Shown here: piece after piece, positions 14,490-20,995 of the stretch
Layout of the letters: each line of letters begins with the position of its first letter
How positions within the stretch are numbered: position 1 is the stretch's first letter
From: Chloroflexota bacterium
Lineage (GTDB): Bacteria > Chloroflexota > Anaerolineae > Anaerolineales > Anaerolineaceae
Assembly (NCBI GenBank): GCA_029777225.1
Contig: JAKOSR010000015.1
Location: 1 to 20,995, forward strand
Reading direction: 5' to 3'
DNA length: 20,995 nt
Program-made: the position numbers and the translations under genes
Notes under the pieces: model-generated
What the model saw: the letters and a program-made list of their open reading frames with translations, nothing else
Told to the model about the DNA's origin: nothing
The model's database searches: none

Positions 14490-14522
14490 TTTTAGTGACT
14501 TAACTTACCAACACACCGTCTG

Positions 14523-17063
14523 TTAGTTCATCTCAAGGAGTTCGATGTCGTTCATCCAACCCCAGAAGGTGGTGATGTCAGGTGTGACGGTGGAGATGTT
14601 GACACGCTCAGTGCTGAACACGGTGCAGTTCTGGCGCTGATAGTTCGGGATTTCCACAGCCCAGTCGATGATGATATCGAGAGCCTGCTTGTAGATGGCC
14701 TTGCGGTAGTTCTGGTCATCAGACTTGCGGGCATCGAGGATCAGCTGATCGAGCGTGGCATCCTGGATATGATAGTGGTTCGAATCGGTGCCACCCATAC
14801 CAACGATGTTGGTGCTGTAGTAGATTTGGTACATATCAGGATCAATCGTCGCGCCCCAGGCCGCTGTCCAGAGTTCCTGGGTACCGGCATCCAGGGAGTC
14901 CCACAGGATGTTGGTGTCAGCGGGGTCGTTGATGATCAGTTCAATACCAATCTTGGCCAGGGATTCTTTCGCGCCGGTAAGAACAGCGAACGCAGGATGA
15001 TCGCCAGTACCGCCACCAGGAACGATGACTTCGTACGTCAGCTTGGCGCCCTCAGGGGCAGCGGTTGCTTTGCCATCGGTCACGGTGAAGCCTGCGGCCT
15101 CGAGGAAGGCCAGGGCGGCCTTTTCGGCAGCAGCGTAGCGCTCTTCGGGGGTCATTTCCGCGGTGTAGATGGGATTGCCATCCACGTCGGTGGAGAAGGC
15201 GACCTTGTAGTCTTCATCAGTCGGCTGGGGAGCAGCCCAGGAGGTGTTGGAGATTGGGTAGTTGATAACGGAGGCAGCTTCGCCGTAGTAGCTGTCGATG
15301 GCCACAGGGCGGTAAACAGCCAGAGCGGTGCCAAGGGCCTTGCGCAGGTTCTTGGAAGCATCGGAGCCGGGTTCGCCAGCAACGTTCACGGTATCAGCAT
15401 TGATGCCAATGTAACCATAACCAAGGTTGTCGACCTTGATGGTGGTGATGACATCGCCGGTGATTTCGCCATTGCTGTTGTAGGAAGCAACTTCCTCGAA
15501 GCGGGCGCGGGTACCACTCAGTTCGCCACCATCAACGGTGCCGGTTTGGACACCAGAGGGGACGTCAGCGGAGACGGTTTCCTTGAATTGGATTTCGCGG
15601 ATCTTGGGGCAGCCACGATAGAAGTACTCATTGGCTTCGAAGTAAACGACTTTGTTGTCGTACTTGATGAACTTGTAAGGACCAGCGCCCATGGGGGTGG
15701 CGGTCAGGCTTTCCTGTTTGGACAGGTCACCAAAGTCAAAACCAAACTTGTTGTTAGCATAATCGTACTTGGCAACATCACCGTAGTAGTGCAGTGGGGT
15801 GATGTTCAGGCCAAGGATGGAGTACACAGCGGGAGCGGAGAAACCGTTCAGGGTCACTTCAACGGTGTAGTCGTCAACTTTGACGATACCGGAGATGTTC
15901 GGAACACCCTTGCCACCCATGCTCTCGTCCATAGGACCCCAGTAGCCAATAAAGGCACTGTTGACATTACCAAGAATATCGGTTCCGTTGGGGGATTCAA
16001 CGCCGGCGTAGGCAGCAACATCGCCTGCGTAGGCAGCATAGGTCTCATTGTAGTAGTCTTCGATGGTGGGGAAGCTGGTGGCCAGGTCCCAGGTCTTGCC
16101 GGATGGGGCAGTCAGGACGCCATCTTTCACTTCACCATAACCCCAGAGGGCCATGCCGAGCACGACCTTGAGGTCATCGGAAGCAGCAACTTCCTCAGGT
16201 GACTTGCCGATGTAATCCTGGGCGTAGGCATCACGGTAATTCTGATCAACGTAGGCAACGATGGAAGCAACGTCATCCATCCAACCCTGCTTGATGCGGC
16301 CCCAGAAGTCGTCCTGCTGTTCCTGGGTCCAGGTGTCGGTATCAGCGTGAACGTGATCAACACCCGCGGCGTAGATTGCGGCGGCCATGTCAGCGTACTT
16401 TTGATAGACTTCGCTGGTTGTCTGGGTCTGATAATCTTTCAGGCCGACAATGTCGAAGGAGCTGAGGCTCGTGGAACCAACGTAAGAAGGATCCAGGTAG
16501 GTGTAATACGTGAAGATGAGGTCATCAGCAGTCACAGGCGTGCCATCGGAGAATTTCATACCGACGCGCAGTTTCGCGGTGTACTTGGTGGTGTCCGTGT
16601 CTTTATTGTATTCAACCTTGGTGTCAGCAGCGCCCTTATACAGGTAATCGGTGCCGTTGAAGGTACGGGTCTCACCCTCAATCGCGTTGGGGATGATGCC
16701 GCCCTGGCGGTCGGTGGTCAGCACTGAAATTTGGGTCATGCCAGCGACATCCATATCGTAGGCGGTATCACCAAAGAACGGGCTGAACTTCTGGGAGAAC
16801 TCGCTGTACGCGACCACGAGTGGGGTATCAATCGTGGGGGCGGTTGGGAGGTCAGGTCCGAAGGGCTGTTCCGCGTAAGTGACTTCGGTCACTTCGGGGG
16901 TCGGCTCTGCGGTCGGGGCCTCGGTCGGGGCCTCTGTGGGGGCCTGGGTAGGGGCTTCGGTCGGAGCTTCAGTCGCGGGGGTTGTGGGGCTGCAGGCAGC
17001 CACGGCAACGCCGAGCATGATGAAGACGATCAGAAGTGAAAGGGTTTTTGTGAATTTGGTCAT
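14523..17063 (-). CDS. oppA: OppA-type oligopeptide-binding lipoprotein (unusually large)
   Basis: Extracytoplasmic receptor that captures peptides for OppBCDF. It has 846 residues, against 500-600 usually. The signal peptide ends in lipobox VAAC (Cys 24), followed by a linker of TEAP/TQAP repeats (about 31-54). The family 5 binding-protein body is recognisable: the FSPFFGD and IIPNAIEGE region, LRVGMKFSDGTPVTADDLIFTY, VDDYTVEVTLNGFSAPA, PMGAGPYKFIKYD, SDASKNLRKALGTALAV, and AAWGATIDPDMYQIYYSTN near the C-terminus. Extra length lies mainly between the SDGTPVTADD region and the VDDYTVEV region. ATG has AGGAG (17071-17075) seven bases upstream, and a near-consensus sigma-70 promoter lies before that. 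True ligand specificity cannot be read from the sequence. Confidence 0.92.
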   Translation of the reverse strand: MTKFTKTLSLLIVFIMLGVAVAACSPTTPATEAPTEAPTQAPTEAPTEAPTAEPTPEVTEVTYAEQPFGPDLPTAPTIDTPLVVAYSEFSQKFSPFFGDTAYDMDVAGMTQISVLTTDRQGGIIPNAIEGETRTFNGTDYLYKGAADTKVEYNKDTDTTKYTAKLRVGMKFSDGTPVTADDLIFTYYTYLDPSYVGSTSLSSFDIVGLKDYQTQTTSEVYQKYADMAAAIYAAGVDHVHADTDTWTQEQQDDFWGRIKQGWMDDVASIVAYVDQNYRDAYAQDYIGKSPEEVAASDDLKVVLGMALWGYGEVKDGVLTAPSGKTWDLATSFPTIEDYYNETYAAYAGDVAAYAGVESPNGTDILGNVNSAFIGYWGPMDESMGGKGVPNISGIVKVDDYTVEVTLNGFSAPAVYSILGLNITPLHYYGDVAKYDYANNKFGFDFGDLSKQESLTATPMGAGPYKFIKYDNKVVYFEANEYFYRGCPKIREIQFKETVSADVPSGVQTGTVDGGELSGTRARFEEVASYNSNGEITGDVITTIKVDNLGYGYIGINADTVNVAGEPGSDASKNLRKALGTALAVYRPVAIDSYYGEAASVINYPISNTSWAAPQPTDEDYKVAFSTDVDGNPIYTAEMTPEERYAAAEKAALAFLEAAGFTVTDGKATAAPEGAKLTYEVIVPGGGTGDHPAFAVLTGAKESLAKIGIELIINDPADTNILWDSLDAGTQELWTAAWGATIDPDMYQIYYSTNIVGMGGTDSNHYHIQDATLDQLILDARKSDDQNYRKAIYKQALDIIIDWAVEIPNYQRQNCTVFSTERVNISTVTPDITTFWGWMNDIELLEMN
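16902..16973 (-). repeat. In-frame 12-bp tandem repeats coding the TEAP linker of OppA
   Basis: Six imperfect 12-base units encode consecutive four-residue blocks (TEAP, TEAP, TQAP, TEAP, TEAP, TAEP) immediately after the lipidated Cys of OppA. The codons vary among units. This is a flexible stalk between the membrane anchor and the binding domain. Such repeats can change copy number by slippage. Confidence 0.85.
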
Positions 17064-17091
17064 TTCTTTTCTCCTAGTCTGATCACAAATT

Positions 17092-17127
17092 TGAAAACAT
17101 TATAGTGTGAAAAAAAATATCCGTCAA
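17092..17127 (-). promoter_or_regulatory. Near-consensus sigma-70 promoter of oppA
   Basis: On the minus strand, TTGACG (17122-17127; five of six to TTGACA) is separated by exactly 17 bases from a perfect TATAAT (17099-17104). The predicted start near 17092 gives a leader of about 29 bases holding the AGGAG ribosome site. The spacer contains a run of eight T. This is the best promoter in the window and should drive oppABCDF and the small downstream gene. Confidence 0.82.
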
Positions 17128-17140
17128 TGTGATTCGACGG
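17121..17140. promoter_or_regulatory. Dyad overlapping the oppA -35 box (possible operator or upstream terminator)
   Basis: CCGTC-10-GACGG forms an interrupted palindrome that covers the TTGACG hexamer. In the minus-strand transcript from the upstream membrane-protein gene, the same element would be a 5-bp stem followed by ATATTTTTTTT, so it could also act as a weak rho-independent terminator. The sequence cannot decide between the two. The remaining stretch 17141-17268 holds no gene that I can support. Confidence 0.35.
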
Positions 17141-17268
17141 TAAGACGACTCATCTGGAAGCTATATTTTACCATTTTTACGACCGTGTACTGCACCCGCC
17201 AGGTGCTTCTGTCAATGCTTGTTTCGTTCGTAGACCCAGTCCAAGTTTTGGTCAGGCATGCCTTGGGG

Positions 17269-17823
17269 TCAATTGCTCCCGCTCGTCTCAGGTTCAGTAT
17301 CCACCTGGATGTGCCGCGCGCTGAGCCAAATAGCCATCGTGCCGCCCAAGGCAAGCAACTGTAATGCTATGAATGGCAATTCCTTCTCCAACACAACCCC
17401 CTGGGCGAAGAATATGACGTATGCAACCTCACCCACCAGGCCAACAGCCAGGAAAATCAGTAGCACCAGGCTGGTCGTTTTCACCCGGTCCAGCGAGAGG
17501 CCAACTTGGTCGCGCCTCAGGTGGCTGGCTTGCGCGGGCAGGCGAATAATGCCCATCACCAGGTACAGCAACGGAAAATAACATAGGGTGTAGGGTAGCG
17601 CGACGTAGATTTTATACATACCCTTGTTGGCGATAAATCCCATCCCCACCAGGATGACAACCAGCCCAGCTGTCAGCAGAATGTACCATAGCTTGGTTTT
17701 CTGATAAGCCTGTTCGTCGAGCAGGAAGCGGAAGTAGGTACCGCGGTAAACAGCCGTTTTCCTCTCCCGTCCTTTACCATCCACGGTGTTTTCGTTTACA
17801 TAATCATCGGCGTAGCGTTTCAT
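17269..17823 (-). CDS. Four-helix membrane protein upstream of oppA, function unknown
   Basis: It has 184 residues. An N-terminal soluble segment (1-45) begins MKRYADDYVNENTVDGKGRE and includes YRGTYFRFLLDE. Four hydrophobic helices follow at about 46-65, 70-93, 115-140 and 149-168, with a basic cytoplasmic-looking loop between helices 2 and 3 (RLPAQASHLRRDQVGLSLDRVK). There is no signal peptide or catalytic motif that I recognise. ATG has a modest GGA ribosome site (TTGGAAAAACC). A GATAAT at 17843-17848 could be a -10, but no -35 matches. It lies just before oppA in the same direction, though oppA has its own promoter. From memory, similar proteins sit beside clostridial peptide transporters, which suggests an accessory membrane role. 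Confidence 0.8.
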   Translation of the reverse strand: MKRYADDYVNENTVDGKGRERKTAVYRGTYFRFLLDEQAYQKTKLWYILLTAGLVVILVGMGFIANKGMYKIYVALPYTLCYFPLLYLVMGIIRLPAQASHLRRDQVGLSLDRVKTTSLVLLIFLAVGLVGEVAYVIFFAQGVVLEKELPFIALQLLALGGTMAIWLSARHIQVDTEPETSGSN

Positions 17824-17881
17824 GGTTTTTCCAAAATGATAGATTATCTCGTCTTATCTTAAGGGGTCCCGTGCCTGGTGT

Positions 17882-19774
17882 TTATGGCGCGCTGAATATT
17901 TCAAGTCGGCCCAGGTCCGTGACCCCGTCCGGTACCAATCCCGGCCGGCTGGCCCAGGCAATCAGGTGAGGGAGCAAGGGTATGGCTGGGAAGGCTGGCT
18001 CCAGACCAACACAGGTCAGGCAAGTCTGCGAGCTTTCCGCTTCCCGAGCTTTCGCGCAGGCGAGGTCAAACGCCGGGTCCGCAAACCCTGCCAGGTTGGT
18101 GCCAATCCAAAAATTCCGCTCGTTGGGAATGCTATCAGACGCGTACAGGGCGCATCCAGGCAAACCCGCCTGCCAGGAGACCAAGGCCAGGTCAAACTGG
18201 CGCCCAAACAAAAATCCCTCCGGACCGGGCGCGTACAGCTGTTCAACCGGCATGCTTTGCCAGCTCACACTGATGCCACACTGTCCCAGCCGTGTCACGA
18301 TGGCCTGGGCGACATCCCGCGCCAACGCGGACTGTCCCGTGAGCAGCGTCAGGTCAAACTTGGTGCCATCAAGCACATTGGCCACACCCAAAGCAACCCG
18401 GAAACCGCCCTCCCCCTCTGCGGGTAGCGCCCAACCAACCTCTGTCAACAACGCCTGGGGGTCACCAGCCAAGGTTGGCAGCCCGAGCGCGTCAAGGCTG
18501 GTGCCGCTGGGCAGGTAGTGGCTCAGTACTTCGGCCGCCAGGTCAGTAGGGTTGAGACAGCCCAGGATGGCCTGCCGCGTGCGGGGGTCTCCGAAATAGT
18601 CCGGGCGTTCCCCCGACCAGGCCGAATAGCCATCGTCATAGCTGACAGGTGTGATGCCAAACACCAGCTGCTCCACCGCGTCCCAGCCCTGCCAATGCAG
18701 GCTGGCGCTTTGCGCGAGCGCGGTTAAAGCCTCCACCCCCAGCTGTTCCAGCGCGTAAGAACCATCCAACACGTCGCAACTGCCATCCGTGAGGCCGGCA
18801 ATGGCCTGCTCACGGTCCGGTTGGATGACAAAAATCAACTGGTCAAACGCGGGCAGCCCTTCAGCAGCATGCGCGTAAAAGGGGTTCTTTTCCAGCGTCA
18901 ACGAAGACGCGTCGCGTTCCCCGAAGCGGTAAGGTCCCCAGCCCAGGGGCGTCAGGCTTGCTTCAGGCATATCCGCCAGGTTTTCTATAGCGTTGGAAGC
19001 GAGAACAGCTGCGGGTAACGGGTTCCAAAAGAAAGCGGCCGCGTCCTGGCTACGGAACCCAGGAATACCCGTCCACACCACCGCGGTTCCATCCGGAGAT
19101 TGATAGTCCGCGGTGCGGTCCATCACCCAGGTTTTGGATTGCGGTACCAGGGCCTGCGCCACCTGGAAAGCGAAAACGGAATCGCCTGCGCTTAGGGGTT
19201 GCCCGTCTGACCAGCGTGCGTTCGGATCAAACGCGTAGCTGATGGACTCCTGGTCCATCATAAACCCGGCCGAACCATCCCACGCAACCGCGCAACTGCC
19301 ATCCTCGCAACCCGCCGGCCGGACAAGCAGGCCGGCCTTCAGCACAGCCGGGTTGCCATAAGCGTCAGCCACCATCATCCCGGCCGAAACCGGCACAGGC
19401 TCAAAGCGAATAGCCCCATTTTGCTGGCTTGGTACCTGGCTCAAAATACCTGCCGGCTGGTCCATCCCAAGCGGGTTCTGTTCGAACGGGTCGTCGTAAA
19501 TCGCGGCAATAACCGCACTCAGCGCCCGTGAGGAAGCGTCGGCATAAGTAAACAGGTTGCCCGGGTCTTCCGCCACGCAAACCTTGAGAACCTTGGGTGG
19601 AACCGGGCTCGGAGTGGGGCTGGGCGCCAGGGTTGGGCTGGAAACAGGGATCGTCGCGCCAATCTGTGCCGTAGGGGCCTCCCCGCCGCAAGCCGAGAGA
19701 CCGACCATGACAAACAATAGAAATGCGGCCAGTCGGTTCAGGCGCGTTCGGCCGCGTTGGTTATTCATCATCAT
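17882..19774 (-). CDS. Solute-binding lipoprotein, extracellular family 5 (peptide-type)
   Basis: Predicted membrane-anchored binding protein of the peptide/nickel ABC-importer type. It has 630 residues. The signal peptide has lipobox LSAC (Cys 29), then a Pro/Ser/Thr linker (about 41-60). Body motifs fit the family: a FDPNARWSDGQPLSAGDSVFAF region (182-203), LGWGPYRFGERD (277-288), a DPRTRQAILGCLNP region (397-409) and FDLALVSWQAG (527-537). The mature protein has ten cysteines after the lipobox (66, 156, 161, 333, 406, 499, 541, 573, 585, 588), an unusual number for this family. The start is the first of three consecutive ATGs, chosen because AGGAGG lies six bases upstream. It overlaps the rsgA stop by 14 bases. 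No permease or ATPase partner is adjacent, so it may be an orphan receptor or may not serve transport. Confidence 0.85.
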   Translation of the reverse strand: MMMNNQRGRTRLNRLAAFLLFVMVGLSACGGEAPTAQIGATIPVSSPTLAPSPTPSPVPPKVLKVCVAEDPGNLFTYADASSRALSAVIAAIYDDPFEQNPLGMDQPAGILSQVPSQQNGAIRFEPVPVSAGMMVADAYGNPAVLKAGLLVRPAGCEDGSCAVAWDGSAGFMMDQESISYAFDPNARWSDGQPLSAGDSVFAFQVAQALVPQSKTWVMDRTADYQSPDGTAVVWTGIPGFRSQDAAAFFWNPLPAAVLASNAIENLADMPEASLTPLGWGPYRFGERDASSLTLEKNPFYAHAAEGLPAFDQLIFVIQPDREQAIAGLTDGSCDVLDGSYALEQLGVEALTALAQSASLHWQGWDAVEQLVFGITPVSYDDGYSAWSGERPDYFGDPRTRQAILGCLNPTDLAAEVLSHYLPSGTSLDALGLPTLAGDPQALLTEVGWALPAEGEGGFRVALGVANVLDGTKFDLTLLTGQSALARDVAQAIVTRLGQCGISVSWQSMPVEQLYAPGPEGFLFGRQFDLALVSWQAGLPGCALYASDSIPNERNFWIGTNLAGFADPAFDLACAKAREAESSQTCLTCVGLEPAFPAIPLLPHLIAWASRPGLVPDGVTDLGRLEIFSAP

Positions 19775-20717
19775 CCGAGCCCTCCTCCGACATGTCATCC
19801 ATCGGTCCCCCAAAGCGCAGACGCAGGTACGAGTCATACCGTTCCGGATCAATCGCTCCGGAGTTCGCCGCGGCACGTACCGCGCAACCAGGTTCATGAC
19901 TGTGGGTGCAATCGTTGAATTGACAGCCGGAGACCAACGGAGCAATTTCCCGAAAATAGGCGTCCAATTCCTCAGGCTGAATATCCCACAGCGCCAGGCT
20001 GCGCAGGCCGGGGATGTCCGCGATGTACCCCCCGTCGGGCAGCTCAAACAACTGCCGCACCTGGGTGGTGTGTTTGCCCTTGCCTTTTTCCCCTGCCTCG
20101 CTCAGTTGGCCGACTTGCAGGTTCAGGCTCGGGTGCAAAGCATTAATCAGGCTGGTCTTTCCGACGCCAGAGGGGCCGGCCAGCACGGTCAGCTTGCCCG
20201 CCAGATGCCCGCGCAATGCCTCGATTCCCTGGCCGGTTACAGCGCTTGTGTATACCACCGGGTAGCCAATTTTTTCGTAAAGCCCATAGAGCGCCTGAGC
20301 CTGTTCAGGCTTAACCAAGTCGCTCTTGTTGGCAACTATCACAGCCCTGATGCCCGCTTGTTCCACCAGCACCAAAAACCTATCCAACATGCGCAGGCTG
20401 GGGCTGGGTCGGGCGCAGGCAAAAACAAGCATGGCCTGGTCCGCGTTGGCCAGCAGGATTTGCTGGTAAGCGTACCCCACGCCCGAAAGCTGGCGTGAGA
20501 AAACCGATTTGCGCGGTAAAACCTCATCAATGCTTCCGCTGCCGTCCGGGTGCACGCTGACGACCACCTGGTCACCCACCGCAACCAGGTCTCCCGCCGC
20601 CCTGCCCTGGCGCAGCCGGCCGCGCAGACGGCAGACCACGTCGCCCGACGGCGTGCGCACAGTCAGGTAACCAGCCTGAGAACGGATGACAAGGCCCTGG
20701 GTGGATGTTGAGGTCAT
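19761..20717 (-). CDS. rsgA: RsgA ribosome small-subunit-dependent GTPase
   Basis: Circularly permuted GTPase that acts in late maturation of the 30S ribosomal subunit. It has 318 residues, a normal length. An OB-fold N-domain (about 1-70) is followed by GTPase motifs in permuted order: G4 NKSD (130-133), G5 TSAVTGQGI (157-165), G1 GPSGVGKTS (181-189), G2 GKGKHTT (212-218) and G3 DIPG (234-237). A C-terminal zinc site uses C265, C270, H272 and C278 (CQFNDCTHSHEPGC). The C-terminus is very acidic (SEEGSDDDE). ATG at 20717 is 12 bases after the stop of the penicillin-binding protein and has no recognisable ribosome site, so it may rely on coupling. Its stop overlaps the start of the next lipoprotein gene. 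Confidence 0.97.
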   Translation of the reverse strand: MTSTSTQGLVIRSQAGYLTVRTPSGDVVCRLRGRLRQGRAAGDLVAVGDQVVVSVHPDGSGSIDEVLPRKSVFSRQLSGVGYAYQQILLANADQAMLVFACARPSPSLRMLDRFLVLVEQAGIRAVIVANKSDLVKPEQAQALYGLYEKIGYPVVYTSAVTGQGIEALRGHLAGKLTVLAGPSGVGKTSLINALHPSLNLQVGQLSEAGEKGKGKHTTQVRQLFELPDGGYIADIPGLRSLALWDIQPEELDAYFREIAPLVSGCQFNDCTHSHEPGCAVRAAANSGAIDPERYDSYLRLRFGGPMDDMSEEGSDDDE

Positions 20718-20729
20718 GGATACGTCGGT

Positions 20730-20995
20730 TTACGGTGTTTCTGTCGGCTCGGGCGTGGCGGGCACGTAAGGGGATTCTTCCCAGGGCATGGTGCCGCCCG
20801 CGTTGGTACCGTTCGAGAAGTACCAGGCCACGGCCCGGCGGAACAGCGGCGCGGCCATCTCGGAACCTTCCCCAGCGTTTTCAAGAATGATGGCGACAGC
20901 GATATCCGGTTTGTTCGGGTCGTTGTTGAAGGTGTACCCCGCGAACCACGCGTGCGAGTCACCCAGCGGGTTTTCGGCGGTGCCGGTTTTCCCCG
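20730..20995 (-). CDS. Penicillin-binding protein transpeptidase, C-terminal end (5' part outside window)
   Basis: Peptidoglycan cross-linking enzyme of the cell wall, acting outside the membrane. Only the last 87 residues are visible. The fragment opens with GKTGTAENPLGDSHAWFAGY, which contains the KTG active-site triad and the HAWFAGY stretch typical of class B penicillin-binding proteins. PDIAVAIILENAGEGSEMAAP follows in two blocks, and AVAWYF closes the fold. The C-terminal tail is Pro/Thr/Glu-rich (ATPEPTETP). The frame was translated by hand from the window edge to TAA at 20730-20732. It is upstream of rsgA and probably co-transcribed. PBP2-like and FtsI-like subtypes cannot be told apart from this fragment. 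Confidence 0.9.
   Translation of the reverse strand, partial: GKTGTAENPLGDSHAWFAGYTFNNDPNKPDIAVAIILENAGEGSEMAAPLFRRAVAWYFSNGTNAGGTMPWEESPYVPATPEPTETP

Noticed and set aside
14769..16202. 477-codon open frame on the plus strand opposite oppA
   Set aside because: It is the antisense shadow of oppA: the opposite strand codes an intact binding protein with promoter and ribosome site, and the shadow translation is Gly/Val-rich without domains.
17186..17215. Perfect TTGACA on the minus strand at 17210-17215 as a second oppA promoter
   Set aside because: No acceptable -10 at 16-18 bases (CAGTAC or AGTACA); the TTGACG-17-TATAAT pair closer to oppA is far better.
19557..20498. 313-codon open frame on the plus strand across rsgA and the lipoprotein gene
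   Set aside because: It is antisense to two well-supported genes, with no ribosome site or domain; a composition effect.
1..20995. CRISPR arrays, insertion sequences, integrase or attachment sites
   Set aside because: No spaced direct repeats, transposase-like reading frame or terminal inverted repeats were seen; gene content is housekeeping and transport.

Overview
All genes in this window lie on the minus strand, so transcription runs from high to low coordinates. There are 14 complete protein-coding genes, two genes cut by the window edges, and one tRNA. No mobile element, CRISPR array or broken gene was seen. The lipoproteins have a lipobox followed by a Thr/Pro/Ala/Ser-rich linker, and the peptide-transporter operon has a clostridial flavour. 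Together with moderate-to-high GC this suggests a Chloroflexota bacterium of the Anaerolineae type. That placement is inference; no marker gene settles it.

Region 1 (about 20995-17824) holds the C-terminal end of a penicillin-binding protein transpeptidase, then rsgA (ribosome-assembly GTPase), then a solute-binding lipoprotein that overlaps the rsgA stop. The three are packed as one transcription unit.

Region 2 (about 17823-9099) is an oligopeptide ABC transporter block. In transcription order it holds a four-helix membrane protein of unknown function, oppA (very large binding lipoprotein), oppB, oppC (with a ~280-residue extracytoplasmic insertion), oppD, oppF, and a small one-helix membrane protein that overlaps oppF. 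A near-consensus sigma-70 promoter sits before oppA, a strong hairpin lies between oppA and oppB, and a terminator closes the operon.

Region 3 (about 9001-1642) is a complete phosphate-starvation regulon: phoB-phoR, a terminator, then pstS-pstC-pstA-pstB-phoU. PhoR/PhoB sense and respond to low phosphate. PstS binds phosphate, PstC/PstA form the channel, PstB drives uptake, and PhoU links the transporter to PhoR signalling. phoB appears to be transcribed from an extended -10 promoter whose predicted start coincides with the ATG, so the mRNA would be leaderless. A hairpin separates pstS from pstCAB-phoU, as in the opp operon.

Region 4 (1500-1) holds tRNA-Gln(TTG) and glmU (bifunctional UDP-GlcNAc synthesis), which lacks only its extreme C-terminus.

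No obviously new defence or biosynthetic system is present. The most interesting items are the two uncharacterised membrane proteins bracketing the opp genes, the OppC insertion with repeated beta-hairpin-like motifs, the identical four-cysteine motifs in OppD and OppF, the leaderless phoB start, and the repeated binding-protein/hairpin/permease architecture.
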